From assembly GCA_961205875.1 (NCBI GenBank), contig OY540812.1, positions 8,246,001 through 8,310,000 of the forward strand: a stretch of DNA of 64,000 nucleotides, in the 5' to 3' direction. The notes beneath the pieces were generated by a model. It was given only the letters and a program-made list of their open reading frames with translations. It did no database searches and had not been told where the DNA came from. The position numbers and the translations under genes were made by a program. This document shows positions 1 through 13,589 of the stretch, piece after piece (within the stretch, counting starts at the first letter, position 1; each line of letters opens with the position of its first letter). Source of the stretch: Sialis fuliginosa (Eukaryota; Arthropoda; Insecta; Megaloptera; Sialidae).

Positions 1-1933
1 GCTGAGAATATCGAATACCGATTTTAAATTGAAGTTCCACTGTATTTTAATAAAAAATAAATATGAACAAGTCTACAAATTCGACAAACCGACCTTTTCT
101 ATAAACTTTTCTGAAAAGTTAATTGGTTCTTTGAAATATCGGTTCCACAGTTCCAAATATTAATTTGTTTGTCTTCCTTATAAATCATAATTATTATAGT
201 TTCTGCAGGTCTGCATGGGCCTTATATTTCAATATTTACCTTGTTAAATAACATTATACCTAAAAGACATTCAAGGCTGACTGATAATTTCAGTATTTAA
301 TATACTTAATGGTGTTATTTAAATAAAGAGGAAATGGTATGATTAAAATACCAATTACTTAAAATTTCATTCAATCTGTATCTATATGTACTATATGTAT
401 GTATATATAACAGTACTTGATTTTAATATAACAATTTGTTATATCTATTATCAGCTAAATTGTGGGGTGAGCGTATAAACCAATTAGTTAATTTAAAGTT
501 ACGCCTATCAAGGCAGCGTTTTAATACATAAATTGCTTTTAACTTAAAAGGACGATCAGAGTTGGCTGGTACAAGGTAGGACGAAGTCACTGATGTTCTT
601 ACGTCACGCCATTGTCAGATATTGTAGCGGTGGACAAAAGAGTGGCTCATTTATAATAATGAATGATGTGGCCAAAAAGTTATAACGGGTTTATAATGAT
701 ACCAGACGATTTAGTCTAATACTTTATAGTGATAAGTTTTTGTTGATCGTTTGTGTAATTCTGATTTGGCGTTTTACAATGTACGGTATATTTAAAATTA
801 GATTGGCTTACATATAATGTTTGGTAAAAAAAATATTTAGGTTTCTGTAAATATATGAAGTATGAATTTTACAGAAAACTTGACTTATCATAAAAAATAT
901 ATCATAAAATACGAAAGAGTGATAAATGTTTCAATTATCTTTGTTTGAAAGATTTATGTCTTTATAACACATAATATAGGTATTAAACTTTTCAAAATTT
1001 AAAAGTAACAAAAATCTTATGTTGTGTAGTTTAGACAAACTAGCAACAAACCCTATACATTTTTAAAAACATACGAAGTTTTTTAAAAACACTGTGTTGC
1101 TGTTTTGTCTTTTTGGTCTAAACACGGCATTACAATACAGTATTTAAAATTGTTACTGTAACTTTTTTTACATCGAAATTAAAATGAATAATCATATTAT
1201 TTATATACACACCAATCTTATTTTTTATTGGAAAAGGCCTACCTATTTTTTAATGAAATACTTATACAGGGTGATTTAGAACTAGTGTAAAAAATGTAAC
1301 AATAGATCGAGGATGTTATTTGTTCCTGAGGGAGCTACAGTTTTCCAGAAATTTTGCCCAAAATTAATGTTTATTTATTATCTAGAGAACACATTGTGAC
1401 AGTTATGAAATTTGATAACCGCGGTGTATTATTAATAAGTGTTATCGATTTTTAATATTAAACAATAATAATTTAGATCGGGGGTGCATGAAGCCAGTTG
1501 GTCCGCCGATTTTTATCAAGTATTTTTTTGTTCTTTAATTTTTTCCCGAGTTCGGTTCTTGTAGAAGATTATATGGCACAAAATACACAAAAATATACTG
1601 TACATTTGTCATAGGATCACCCATTTTTAAGAAATATCGGCAAAAAGAAAGTATTGCAGAGTTTTACTTAATACGAATGCTTCAAATTGTACAAAAAGAG
1701 TTTATATTCTTGTTGTGATTAAAAGTTAATATAAATATACCGCCAAACTGCATTTTTATCAACAAATAGCCATTTATAGTCATGTTAGTAAAGTTTGTAT
1801 AAGTACAATAACAGTAATACAAATGAAAAATTTACGAATAACATATCATTTTAACCTGAATAAAGTACCTATCAAAACTATCTAACTATAGGCATAAATA
1901 TTTTGCAACTGAAGGGTATTAAACTTAATTTAC
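1..1933 (-). other. 5' part of bap intron 1 (partial)
   Basis: Sequence following the bap exon 1 donor on the minus strand. I looked for an NK homeodomain in this stretch on both strands and found none, so the intron runs off the left edge. It is mostly AT-rich. A somewhat GC-richer, non-repetitive patch at about 550-720 stands out and could be an intronic regulatory element. One short MITE copy lies at 1021-1132. Confidence 0.6.
1021..1132. repeat. short hairpin MITE, 'AATGCCGTGTTTAGACC' family
   Basis: The right end reads, in reverse complement, 'AATGCCGTGTTTAGACC', followed inward by 'CAAAACAGCAACA'. The same ends and interior recur at 49830-50094 and 54163-54236, so this is a dispersed family. 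The left end here is degraded. No coding capacity. Confidence 0.55.
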
Positions 1934-2222
1934 CTGAATATCTTCGCCTGGCTGTAGAAACCCCACTTTTAGACATATCTATCGCCGTTTCTTCGCCGTG
2001 TCGGTCGACAAGAACACCGTCTTCTACATCACTGTGGCTATGCTGGTGGTGCAAATATCCACCTCGTCTGTCATCGCGGGGTGGACCGCACCCTGTCCGG
2101 TGAAGGATATCGTTGATGGAGAACGGTGTCACAGAACCAGCACTACCGGTGTTTGTTTGTGATTTTACACAACCACTTCCGTTTTGTGATATCTTTGACA
2201 CCGACATTTCCGGATCAGTCAT
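1934..2222 (-). CDS. bap: bagpipe (NKX3-type) homeobox protein, first coding exon (partial gene)
   Basis: Encodes the N-terminal 96 residues plus one base of the next codon. The start is the ATG at 2222-2220; a second in-frame Met is at residue 6. Residues 32-40 read TPFSINDIL, the TN (tinman/eh1-like) motif, and the 'SIND' form matches Drosophila bagpipe rather than tinman, which has 'SVKD'. The rest is His/Gly/Arg-rich low complexity. The exon ends at 1934 at a donor (TTCAG|GTAAAT), phase 1; reading on gives about 18 intron-encoded residues before a stop. The homeodomain exon is not in the window. Family knowledge: Bagpipe is a nuclear transcription factor that specifies visceral mesoderm downstream of Tinman. 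The neighbouring tin gene on the same strand supports the call. The missing homeodomain is the main uncertainty. Confidence 0.8.
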
Positions 2223-5200
2223 TATCTAATAATTCCTTTAAAATATTTGAAAATAAATTGACATTTAATGATTGAATTAATTACACTTTCCACTCAATTA
2301 GTTTTATAGTTGCATATATAAACAAGCATAAATTATATCACTGTGCGTGGTAAAACCAAAATATTTGATGTTTTGGTGGACCGCATGTAAACCTTGGCGA
2401 GTTATTCATTTACTGATCAAAGACATCTTATTCTAGCCTCTATTTGAGTTGGGGTGCTCAATAAGTCCCTCCTCAATGCACTCTTCGTAGCTGTTTCACT
2501 TTACAACAACCACTTATGAATGCTCTATCTCTTTCCGCCATCAAAACATAACCTTACGTCATTTTCTATCACTGTTGCGCTTGTATATACATATAAAACT
2601 CCTTTAGTGCTTTCACGAGAGTACGTGTTAGTCAATATATTTGATGTGGAGCATGTCTGCGTTGTTGTAAAGTAGATTATATTAAAATAGAAAACTTCTT
2701 TGTTTTTATTTTTAATTCAATGATGGTGATGATTGATATTTTAATGGAATTAAAATGGCTGTATGAGTATGTAATAATAGATATTATATATTTTCTATAG
2801 GTCAGTGTTAAAAAATTAAATTGTTTTTAAACAATCAAAGTACTTATTAGTCCAGAAAGATATAGGAGGCATAACATTGTAATGAATATGATCAGAAGTA
2901 GACTGAAGTTAGGGGTCATAGGTTTATTGCATTATCTATATAAAAATGCCTAACGTTATAATATACACTCACGAAAAAAATTAAAGGTCCACTTAAATTT
3001 ATCGAAAAAATTGTTCATTTTCAAAGTAGTGCCAATAGGTCAAATATGTTGCTTTTTTACTTATAGGGTATGAAAATTGAAGGAAATGTTATCTTTTTTT
3101 CGAATTCTTGTTTTATAAAACTTGTTTTTGTGATCAAACCGGGTTTAAAAAATAAAAAAAAATAGATTTTTTTGCAATTTTGAAAGTTACGCACTGGGTT
3201 TTTAAATTTTTTTCCAAAATTTCAAGATAACTATTTTTAGGAAATTTTCTCAGCTTTAAAAAGTTTTTTAAAATTTGTTTTAGTATTTTTTTTTTATTCC
3301 AGTTTAAATGAAAAAAGTATCAAAAAGTTTTAAACGACCATATAAGGCCTAATTTTGGTCGCACAGAAAATAAATAAAAGAATATTAAAACTCAAACAAT
3401 TTTAAAAATGTTTAATTCTAACTTAACCCTTCAAATACGAAAAACAAAACAATGTTCGAGTATATAAATTAAAATATAAATATGAATGCAATGTGATACG
3501 AAACGTTGGTTTGTTAAAAATATACAAAAATCATTTTTTGAAATCGCAAAAGGCCAAATATATTTATTATATATTATATAGATTTATATTAATTATCATT
3601 TAATCGAATCGTTAATAAATATTTAACTTTCCAATAAAACCTGTTAAAACCATGTCGCTCTATCTCTACCACAATCTAAAGTGCATTTATATTTGTGGGC
3701 TCTTTGCGTTGATATACGATTTAGAGTCCCTCCAATAGAAAGGTACGGTTTGAAACCGAGCCAATCGGAGAACATCTCTCATACTACGTCAACTCCAATA
3801 ATAAAGTGGGCAGTCTAATATTCCTGATATCAATTTCAACAATGTTGATATACGCGCTACACCAAATAACTAAATTATGATGTATTGTTTTACATCGTTG
3901 TTTGTAATGGGTCTTAATGTATTTACCGTTCATTGTTATTGGATTCAATGATTGAGGTTTTGCTTTGATTGCAATATAAACAAGGTTTAGTAATATGACA
4001 CCAATGACAACATACCGAGGATCATTAAAGATCGGCAGTTCAATATTTGTACGGTAATAATGGCATAAATAGATTCTCTAAGTTAATGTATAATGTACAT
4101 TTAAATGTAATTTAATAAGTGCAGATCAGTTTGTAAGGGTTTTAATGATTTCGTTGCTGTATAAAATACATTTTACCATTTATTGGATAATAATTATATA
4201 GTAATTTTAAAATAGGTTCACACTGTTCAGATTTCTGCGGTTATTTATCTATAAACGATAGTTTATTCATGTGTAAAAGTCATTTTGATTGTTGGAAAAG
4301 GAATATTTTAGGGCAGAATTTAAATATAAATAAATTTTAAAATATTTTCAAAAATATAATGTTTTTTTTATAAAATACTCACCAGGTAATTTGTAGGCAA
4401 ATATCTAACTAATCTTCATTTATTTAGTAATAGTTACTATACATCTAAAAAGTAACTATTTAATTTTATTTCTATTAAAAAATTAAAAATATATTAATTT
4501 GTTTATATTTTTGAGTAGAATTCTAGAATAACATCAATATATAAAACATACTGATTGATAAGGGTAAATAAATGGGAACAGTCGTATAAAATTATTTTCA
4601 TCAAATGCATTGAAGTATTTTTATTAATAAATGAAATAAAAATTTAATTATTCTTTTAACAAAAATATTATTTATGAATGACAATTTTATTAGGCCTGTA
4701 ACCAATTATCTAGGAAATAATATATCCTGATTCCCGATTGAAAAAGTTTTATATGTTCACTAATCTACCTAGACACCGGATGTCACCACGTACATGTATA
4801 AATATTTATTGCGTAACCTATTTGTGAAACGAATGGAAAATGAATTTGTGCGATTAAAAATTTTATTAATTTTGAATAAATATTAACAATGATGCTATAT
4901 TTTAGTGATTGTCAGACACCCTTTAAATTTTATTTCAAAAATTATATCTCAGCAAGGGTAAAATATTTTAGAATATGGAACCTATTTTTTACATGACTTT
5001 TTATTGATCCATTTACGCGTTTTTTACGCGTTGTTTTCAAGGAACCAATTAACTATACGTAAATGTAGGGATTACTGTACATACAATCTAGATATTACAT
5101 TATCAAACAACAAATGAATAAAAACTAAAAACGATGTAGTTTTTATTAAAAGTAAAAGTAGTAGCTATAGATTAAATTAAAATTAAAAAATTGATTAAAA

Positions 5201-5924
5201 ATTATAATCGGTATATAATACAGATATTATAAATAAATAATAGTATATTTCTATTAATTTATTTTTTTAAATTAGAACGGATGTCAAATAATTAAAAAAA
5301 AATATTGTAAACACTTTGTTCCTAAAAATTAGTACCACCAATGACTGTTTATTTTACTTTACAATACTCATTTATCATAATTTGTTGGGTTAGGACACGG
5401 TGCCACGTGGCTAACAGGATGTGACATTTAGAGACATGTTTAATTTCCGTTCAACCCTTAAAACATAAAATCACTGTCAAATTATACCACGGCATTAATG
5501 TCATTTCAATTTTGGTTAGTGCGTGTTTAAAACTGAAAACGTATCATTATTATAATTCTGATTGATATTAAATTTCATATATGATACACTGTAGATACCT
5601 ACCTACATTTGATCAAAATTATTGGGATCATTTTTTTTATAAAACAATTTAATATTAGTTGCCTATCCATTGATAAGCAGTTTTATTAAATTGATTTTTT
5701 TTAATATAGTACACTATTTTAATATTTAGGTAGGTACTATCACTATGGCATTCAATTAAAAGTAAAAAATAAAGTTACTGACCGAAATCGTGTTATTTGT
5801 CGGTATGTACCATACATGTTAAGATCATTTAATATTTTTTGTCTGTTCTTTAAAAAAATTAGTGAAATAACTAACTTAATTGTAATAAAATATATTTTTA
5901 GAACTGATTTTCTAAATATATTAT

Positions 5925-6075
5925 TCACTAACTCGCGTGGATTACGGAATTATTATTTAGGATTTTTGAAAAATATAGTTGAATTATCTTTTTATTCTAC
6001 ACAATTCTTTACTACATTATATTGTCAAATATTTAACGGTAATTGCAAACAACGCGCTGCGGCAAACTTTTTTCC
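5925..6075 (+). repeat. interspersed repeat, related to 63325-63860
   Basis: Shares 'CTCGCGTGGA' then 'GATTTTTGAAAAATATAG' and 'TTCTTTACTACATTAT' in the same order and orientation with the copy at the right end of the window. The open frame across it is fortuitous. It looks like a SINE or non-LTR fragment of the type common in lepidopteran genomes; that family assignment is inference. Confidence 0.5.
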
Positions 6076-7968
6076 AACTTGATTTATTATTATTGTCACT
6101 GCATATTCTTTACGTTACCTAACTTAATAAAATATCTACTAAAACCTGAGCAAAGAACATATTTATGAATTAAAAGAAAGAAAAGCGTAAATCGGTCGAT
6201 AAGTGGTTCTTGAGTGATAAGCGCACTAACGGACAGACAGATAGAGAGATGTTAAATATTATATAAATAATATACCTACATACATATTTTTTATATAAGT
6301 ATCTATAATTTATATATGTAGGTATTTAGATTTTTGATCAGAAATTTCATAAACACATTTCATATCACTTTTAATAAAAATATGTATCATAAAACCATTT
6401 ATAGATACGCTTATGAAAATGTAAAGCATATATTCATATTATCACAGTTCCTTAAAATAATTGACTTCATCTTAAAAAGAAATTAAAATCACTTGGAAAA
6501 GAACAAACGCGTTAATATTATGTAGATGAAAGCTGTTTTTATAATCAATAACCAGTGGAATGGAACTCAAATCAACCCTAATGATTCCAGCATTCTTGTT
6601 CTTTTAACAAGTACAGGGGTGTGATAAATGTATTTATATTATGTAGTAAAAAAGTTCCCAATTTAAAATACTGTGAGTGTACAGTGTACGGGTAGATACA
6701 CCTATAAAACATTTTTTTCTTGCTAATAGATAAAGGATAGGTATAAAAAAAGAATGGGAGATAAATTATAGAAAACTAGACACGGGTAAGAGTGACTTCG
6801 TTCGCGTGGAATTTAGGTTAGAATTTAGATCAGGCCTGGCCAACACAAATTGCTTCATGGGCCGCATACACAACCTAAAATGATTAAGTTGGGCGCGTGT
6901 AAGTAATTTTTGCTCACAAATAGTTTTTTTTCTCGTGTCCGATCACGTACGTGACAAAATTTAAAAATGTGTCATGTTATAAATTATCTTTTGTATGTAT
7001 TCGAGTTGAAAAGTTGAAATTTTTCTATGAAATTTCTATGAAAAATGAAATTAAAATCATGAAATTTGACTAAAAAATTTTGAGTTTTAGATTTCATTAA
7101 AAGTATGTTTTTTATATAGAAAATAATCTGAAAAGTTGAAATGTTCAAACCGCAGGTCTGTATCTCAAAGCGTTCTCGAGATATGGCCTCTCAAAGTTTC
7201 AGTTTTATCAAAATTTTGGAGAAAAATAGCTGTAACTTTTGGAATTGATTTTGGTTGACGAATTTGAAATCATCGTGTTAAAATCTATATAATGACATGT
7301 AAAATACTTCAAAACTCGAAAAAAAAAAATTGCGAAAAATCGTAAAAATTTAAAGGGGTGTACCTTAAAAAAAATGTCGATTTTTGGCCAATTTTTTTTT
7401 GTCAGATTTTGAAGTGTTATACATGTCATTACATAGACTTTGACACTCTGATTTCAAATTCGTTAACTAAAATCAATTCTGACCACGCGTTCAAAAGTTA
7501 CGGCTATTTTTCCCCAAAATTTTGAAAAAACTGAAACTTTGAGAGACTATATCTCGAAAACGATTTGAGATAAAGACCTGCGGTTTGAAATTTAAATTTT
7601 TCATCTCATTTTGTATATGAAAAACGTACTTTTAACGAAATCTAAAATTCAATATTTTTTAGTCATATTTCATGCTTTAAATTTCAACTTTCCATAGAAA
7701 ATTCAATTTAAAGATAAGAAAATTAGAAGGAATATCATAACTTACTTTATAAATAAAAAATTTTAATTATTTTTCGTCAAATTTTTCTTTTAAATCACAC
7801 ATTAAAATGTGCGAATATCAAAAAAAGAAAATAGCATATGCATGCTCACGTCGGATACAATCGTGACCCGAAAAATTCACATAATATATAAACATAATAA
7901 ATTAAGAACAATATGGCAATTACAATGAAAATTTTTAACTAAAACTTTTAGTTATGCTATAATACATA

Positions 7969-8031
7969 CACTAAACTAAAAATACACCTTAACCAAAAAA
8001 ATTGTGGTTAAGGTGTATTTTTAGTTTAGTG
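7969..8031. repeat. perfect 26-bp inverted repeat with 11-bp loop
   Basis: Arms at 7969-7994 and 8006-8031 are exact reverse complements (arm begins CACTAAACTAAAAATACACC); the loop is 7995-8005. It sits inside the foldback element and just before a 51-base poly(A) run. Perfect pairing implies recent formation or selection. Confidence 0.85.
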
Positions 8032-8060
8032 ACTAAGAAACCACAGTTTCTCCGTTTTTC

Positions 8061-8064
<4 letters not shown>

Positions 8065-8115
<51 letters not shown>
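8065..8115 (+). repeat. poly(A) tract, 51 bases
   Basis: Uninterrupted A run inside the foldback element, directly after the perfect hairpin. Either a homopolymer expansion or the tail of a retroposed sequence; no target duplication is obvious. Its length in the assembly may be unreliable. Confidence 0.8.
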
Positions 8116-8119
<4 letters not shown>

Positions 8120-8394
8120 TAGGTATATAATAAAACAATATTTTAAATGTTATTTTAAAGAAAACAATAGGAAAATAAAACCAGTTTCAGGCATTTTAAA
8201 TAATCCGATACTTAAAAAAACGTTATTAAATATAATTTGTTCAAATTTGGCCGCGGGCTGCACAATGGGCACGGCAGGCCGCAAGTGGCCCGCAGGCCTC
8301 AGGTTGGCCAGCCCTGATCTTAACTATCGATAACTGTTCTGCCTAAAATAAAAAATGTACTAATAGCACACAATACTGTCTAACCCTAGAGTAT

Positions 8395-8645
8395 TACACC
8401 CTCGCCTTTTGAATCTTTAACCACTATTGCCGGCACCGGAGTGATTAGCGTCTTGTAATCCGGGCCGACAATACGGAGTTAGCATAACAAAACGGGTGTC
8501 TAAAAAGCGGGTATTGTTGGTACAGCTCTGATTACGCTCTTGGACTTGTTCAGGCAGAAATATCGCGGTGGCGGTTGTCTAATTGCGCGTTAAACGCGAT
8601 GGATCTACGACTCTTGTGCTTGCTTCGTCAAAGTTTACTACACAG
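8395..8645. promoter_or_regulatory. GC-richer non-repetitive island upstream of bap
   Basis: A 250-base block with CpGs (CCGGCACCGG, GATTAGCG, TAATTGCGCG) in otherwise AT-rich DNA, about 6.2 kb upstream of the bap ATG. It has no open frame of note and no second copy that I found in the window. A conserved enhancer is possible; that is inference only. Confidence 0.2.
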
Positions 8646-11469
8646 TTACAGTTATCAAAAGGCAGTTCGAATCATTAAAAAATAGACGGTACCCGATTTT
8701 TTTATACTCCTATTATTAAAACAATAATATGGAATGTAATTAACGCGTTCAGTTATATATCTGTATATTTATGAAAATAAGGACAATTTTGAGACATAAA
8801 TAAGTTAGGTATCATTCGAAAGGTCTTGGTTTGAAATTCCCTCCCATCACTCTTTTCCAATTCAGAAGTTTTTAGTCATTTTTTTTAATTTCGTTAGTAC
8901 ATTTAGTGTATTATATATATATTATACACCATACCAAAGTGCTTACTGAAATACAATTGAAAAAAAATCAATAAAACTATGAACTTATTTAATATACATA
9001 GAAGAAACTCTATCAGGCTTTTGGAGCTATGTCTAAGGAGCTTTTAAGCGCAAGTAATTACATTAGTAAACTCTTATTTAACTTTTGTCGTCACAAGTAC
9101 AATACAACCAATTTACTAGATCTCTGTTTCCCCTCTTCTGCGGGCGCCTATGGCTATGGCAACTCGTTTTTAATTTACCTTTTTTCTGTTTCATACCTAA
9201 CTAATAAGATATTGAGTTTTTTCTTGATAGAACAGAAATATTAATTATAAATTATTATTAATTATTTCTAAGGTGACAGCAGCTGAGAATGACAGAGATT
9301 ATGCTATAAAATATTTGTCATATAAAAATATAACTCTGAAAAACGAAACTCATTCAGATCAAATTAAAATTTATTATGGCCCTAAAAAAGTCCTTATAGA
9401 TACTCCTCCTTTAAATTTATTCTTATGTGTATAAATAAGTATAATTTTACCAAGTTATTTTATATGAAAAACATAGCGTTAACAAAATTTAAGTATTAAA
9501 CCAAATTGTCATCTATACTTTGTTATATCCACACAGCAAAGTCGTCCCTTGATGTTAAAAATAAAACATTAACGATAGTTTAATAACTTTAAACTGTTTA
9601 TAGATAAGTTAAAATATCCGGTAAGATGGTTTGTTCATTAGCGCTGCGGCAGCCGGATGTAACCTCAAACAACACAGCGTACGTCGTCGCGGTGAGGGTG
9701 CTTGGACAAATATTATATATTTATTTTAAAAATAACACATTGGCTATCATCCGTATATAGGCATCTCTTCACTTCATTGACAAAATTATATTTCACCCCA
9801 TATTGCTTATAATTACCTAGATACGTATATATAATATGTACATATCTCAATTATTTTAGTTTCTATTATTTGAATAATGAAAAATAGATGTTAATGATTC
9901 ACAATTTCTACAGATGTTAAAACTTCATATTTTAACTTTTAAAAGAAATCTATTAATTTAATTTAAATAAGTTTGAAAATAAAAATAAAAATATAATATA
10001 ATAGGGGTAGGAGTATACTTTAATATTAATTGTTTCGTTTAACTCAAAGTTTGGAAAAGTACCAAAATAGTATGCATTTTAATTAACTTTGCATTAATTT
10101 AAAAATTGCCTTCAAGTGCAAGATAAATTTCCCATCCTTGGTATAGGTACAGTGAAATGCAGAAGTGGTCATCCAGTTTTCATTCAAATTCGCGTATTAC
10201 AAACTTAGTAGACTCCTCCCATTTGATTATTATAATATTTAAATCATTTCTCCATGTACCAAACAAAGACAGATATTTTGAAACTATTTTGCTAGAAAAA
10301 GAAGTACTCTTCGTTTATAGTAGGTAGGTATTCATATATATATGTATATGTATTTGTGCGACTAAATTATTATGTAATCTATTGAAAATTATATAAGTAA
10401 GTTTTAATTAAATTGATCTAACTATATAAACACCGCCCTAGAAAAAGATAACCGATGATATTAGTCTTAATATTTTTGAATCTGTTGTAAGCGATTCTGA
10501 CTTTTACGGTGGCAGACGATTTCTGAAGCCGATAGTTTCTTAACTATTTAGTACTTCAATGCAATATTGCTACCGTTATTAAAAACATTAAAATCTACGA
10601 TATTTATATTATTTTTTACTTTAGAAATAGTAATAGTACATCAACTATAAAACAGTTTTTTTCTAGATCTTACATTTTTAGTACAAAGGATACGCAACCC
10701 CTGAAGCAATAAATATAACACTCGACACTGAACTAAGGTAAATATAAACAAACTCCATGAGTCATCTGGTATTGGAATTAAACGCGTTTTGTTTATAATA
10801 AATATCAACACCGCATACTCATTTACGAATTGCTTCAGTATAAGTGTGTTTAGTTTTTTTTCTTTTCGCTGTATTTTGTTTCAGAAGAAATGTACAAAGA
10901 CTAATTTTTACTGAATAAAAAGGAAAATATGTATTGTAAAATCATTGCAGTATTCAAAAGTTTTAATTATACTAATTTGTACACGTAACCTTTGAAATAT
11001 CGCAACACACATGCATTTTTTATTTTAATAGATGAGTATTTTGCTTGATATTAGTTATGCAGGTAAACGTATAAAAATAAACAAAGCATACCCTCTCCCA
11101 CCATCAGGAGTTAAGTTTCGAAAAATCCCTTCTTAGAGGATGCCTAATGCCTATGTCATAAAATTTTATATGTCGCGAAACTAGTCGCGACGCTAGCTGC
11201 TAAATGGTGGGCGTTGTATAGATCTACGAGTGTATGTCTGAAATCAAAAATTAATAATAGTTATTTGTTATATCGAAGCTAATTTTGAAAAATCGAAAAA
11301 TTACGAAAATGATAAAAAAATGAAATATTCAAATTTTTTTTGTATAATTTATAAGTAGCTGTTTTGTAGTTTTTGGTCTCAATAGAAAGCAAAACGAATT
11401 TATAAGATTAATGTAAAAATTCTTCAGAAATATAATAATGTTTCATAATACTACGTAAAGAGACTTTAA

Positions 11470-12212
11470 GGGCGGGGTAAGGTTTTAAAAAAATTTTATT
11501 TTGAATTTTTTTTTTTAACTGAATGCATAATATTTCAAGAATATTGTGTCTAAATTTCAAGTCGATTGGAGCAAAATTGACGAAGTTATGAGTATTTTTA
11601 TATCTGGCGGATTTTTATACCTACCCGAGCGCGCTATTGTTTTTTTTAGTGTTCAAAACTTTAAAGCGTTTTCCCCACAACTCACTTTTTCAAAGTTGGT
11701 GCCCCTCATAATGTCAAAACTACTGCACCGATCCTTTTGAAATTTTGAACACTATTTCTGTACATAGTTTACGAGGTAACGCTGGAGAGTTTTTTTTCAA
11801 ATTTGTTAATAATTTTTATTTTACAATAACAAATTAGCCGATTTTTTCGCAAAAAATCGCGTTTTTCGCTTCAAAGTATTCCAAAAAAGTGAAAAATTTG
11901 AATTTCGAAAAATCCTCCCAGCGTTACCTGGGGAAAACTATTATCTAACGAATGAACTTTGATTTTTTGATTTCGGATGATCCAGCACAAAGTTATGAGA
12001 GGCACCGTAATTCTACTTTTTTCCGAGAGACGTCCGAATAATTGCTGCCATTGCCGTATTTTTTAATATTTCTTCGTGAAAATTTTATACAACATTCTTC
12101 GAATGTCATTCTTTAATGTACCATTAGTTTTAATAAAGAGATTTTAACTGTGTCGTCACAAAAAATTCACAAAAACATGCCTTTTTTTGTACGAATTAAC
12201 CTTACCCCGCCC
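11470..12212. mobile_element. 743-bp MITE with GGGCGGGGTAAGGTT inverted ends
   Basis: Left end GGGCGGGGTAAGGTT and right end AACCTTACCCCGCCC are exact inverse copies, flanked on both sides by TTAA (11466-11469, 12213-12216). TTAA is the piggyBac target duplication; TAA would equally fit a Harbinger-type insertion. The interior is low-complexity, with matching 'AAAATCG' motifs on both arms, and has no transposase. Confidence 0.75.
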
Positions 12213-12324
12213 TTAATGAAAAGTTATAAGTTGTTGAAGAATATTGATAATCCTATATTCATATCGATCAACTTTAATGAAATATCTAGAATAAATTATA
12301 TTTTATAGTATTTTTTTGAATATA

Positions 12325-13111
12325 CCATAGACATAGAGAATGGACAGTGCATTCTATATTAACACAATGGTGTAACATCTGTTCAAAAAGTGTGAGAGAG
12401 AGATTCAGTATAGTTTGGAATATATCTATCTCTTTTTCTAAGAATCTGATTGGTAGCTTACTATAGTTCAGGGTAGTATTTCTGTCCGATATATTTTTGT
12501 ATATCTATCTTGTGATTTTTGTGCAATAAGTTTTTTATTAGAAAAGTAAATAATATAAACAATAAACATACTATAATGAACCATCATCGAAAAAAAAAAC
12601 ATCAATTGATCTGATAGAAATTTACAAAATTATGAACGGATATTCCGGGAAAATAACATTTTTGCTACCAAAAATATTAAATATATATTAATAAAATTAG
12701 TTTTAAATCAATTCCCATGTGGTTGCTACAAAATGATGAGGTGGATGGTGGATTGCACTTACAAACAGCACATACAAGATTTACTTAACAAAATTTTAAA
12801 TATTTTTTTGATATTAGGTTACATTACGAAGCTACGAAAAAGAAAGAACAAGATATTAAAATTGGGTCAAAAAATTCGAAACTTATATTATTTAGAAATC
12901 AATAATTGTTTTTTTTTAAATAAAATTTTTTTATAACGTTAAATATTTTTTGTTTTTTAACATCTTTATATATATGTTGGAGGCCAAGAATGAAATAGTT
13001 ACACTCCTGTTTAAAAAAAGTACAAGTATATTCCAAACCTGTTTCTATCTCTTTCTTTTGACACGACTCTGTTTTCGAGTCAGATGCGTGGTCCATTCTC
13101 TATGTCTATGG
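12325..13111. mobile_element. 787-bp element with 21-bp perfect terminal inverted repeats
   Basis: Both ends begin CCATAGACATAGAGAATGGA plus one further matching base. The subterminal sequences ('GGTGTAACATCTG' on the left, 'ATTCCAAACCTG' on the right) differ. A second, partial copy of the left end occurs at 48462-48567 in opposite orientation. The target duplication is not clear, so the superfamily is not assigned. Short open frames inside are fortuitous. Confidence 0.7.
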
Positions 13112-13589
13112 AATATTCTACCGATACTTTGCAACTGAATAATTTGACAATGCATCAACAACTAAATAAAAAATATACACTCGTAAATTAACGCATTTGT
13201 TTTTCTGCGTTGAAAAACAATACAGTTCGCAGACACTTTTGATGTGGTTGACATGTGGCTGTCATGTTTAGAATCCATTAGAGTCTGTAACCTGCGCGTG
13301 ATGATTGAGCGATGTTTATTGGTTACTCAGCGGGACACGAGCGCGGACCTTGTGATGGGCTTTTATCTCGTCGTGTTTACAAACGAGTAACCATCGCTAC
13401 TGATTTCCAGTTAGTTATAAATATGTTACTCAAACCGATGAATAGTTTAATGATACAGAACAGTGGCGTCACGTATCAGAAATATACTCTTTGTAAACAA
13501 TTATTAAATTCTGGTTTGATGAGATCTTGCTAAGTTGTTTAAATTATAAAGCAATGGATTCCACAATTCAAGCAATTGATGCAAGTTAG

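Larger units (their letters stand above)
6831..8316. mobile_element. 1.5-kb foldback element with hAT-like ends
   Basis: The left end is CAGGCCTGGCCAAC and the right end in reverse complement is CAGGGCTGGCCAAC. Both ends are followed by GC-rich text containing 'GGGCCGC' or 'GCGGGCC'. The interior is a large imperfect palindrome: about 7010-7360 mirrors about 7370-7720, including 'CCGCAGGTCT', 'CTCGAGATAT' and 'CTCAAAGTTTCAGTTTT' in opposite orientation. No transposase frame. Flanking 8-mers (atttagat and atcttaac) match at only 4 of 8, so a hAT-type duplication is not secure. A related, solitary arm lies near 16360-16620. Confidence 0.65.

Noticed and set aside
1-1877. bap homeodomain exon expected downstream of exon 1
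   Set aside because: No WFQNRR-type sequence on either strand here; it must lie outside the window.
7208-7429. Minus-strand 73-codon frame
   Set aside because: Lies in the palindromic arms of the foldback element; low-complexity text.
11546-11740. Plus-strand 64-codon frame
   Set aside because: Inside a TTAA-flanked MITE with inverted ends; no family features.
13312-13533. Plus-strand 73-codon frame
   Set aside because: No motif, no splice signals, no partner exons; the block itself may be regulatory.
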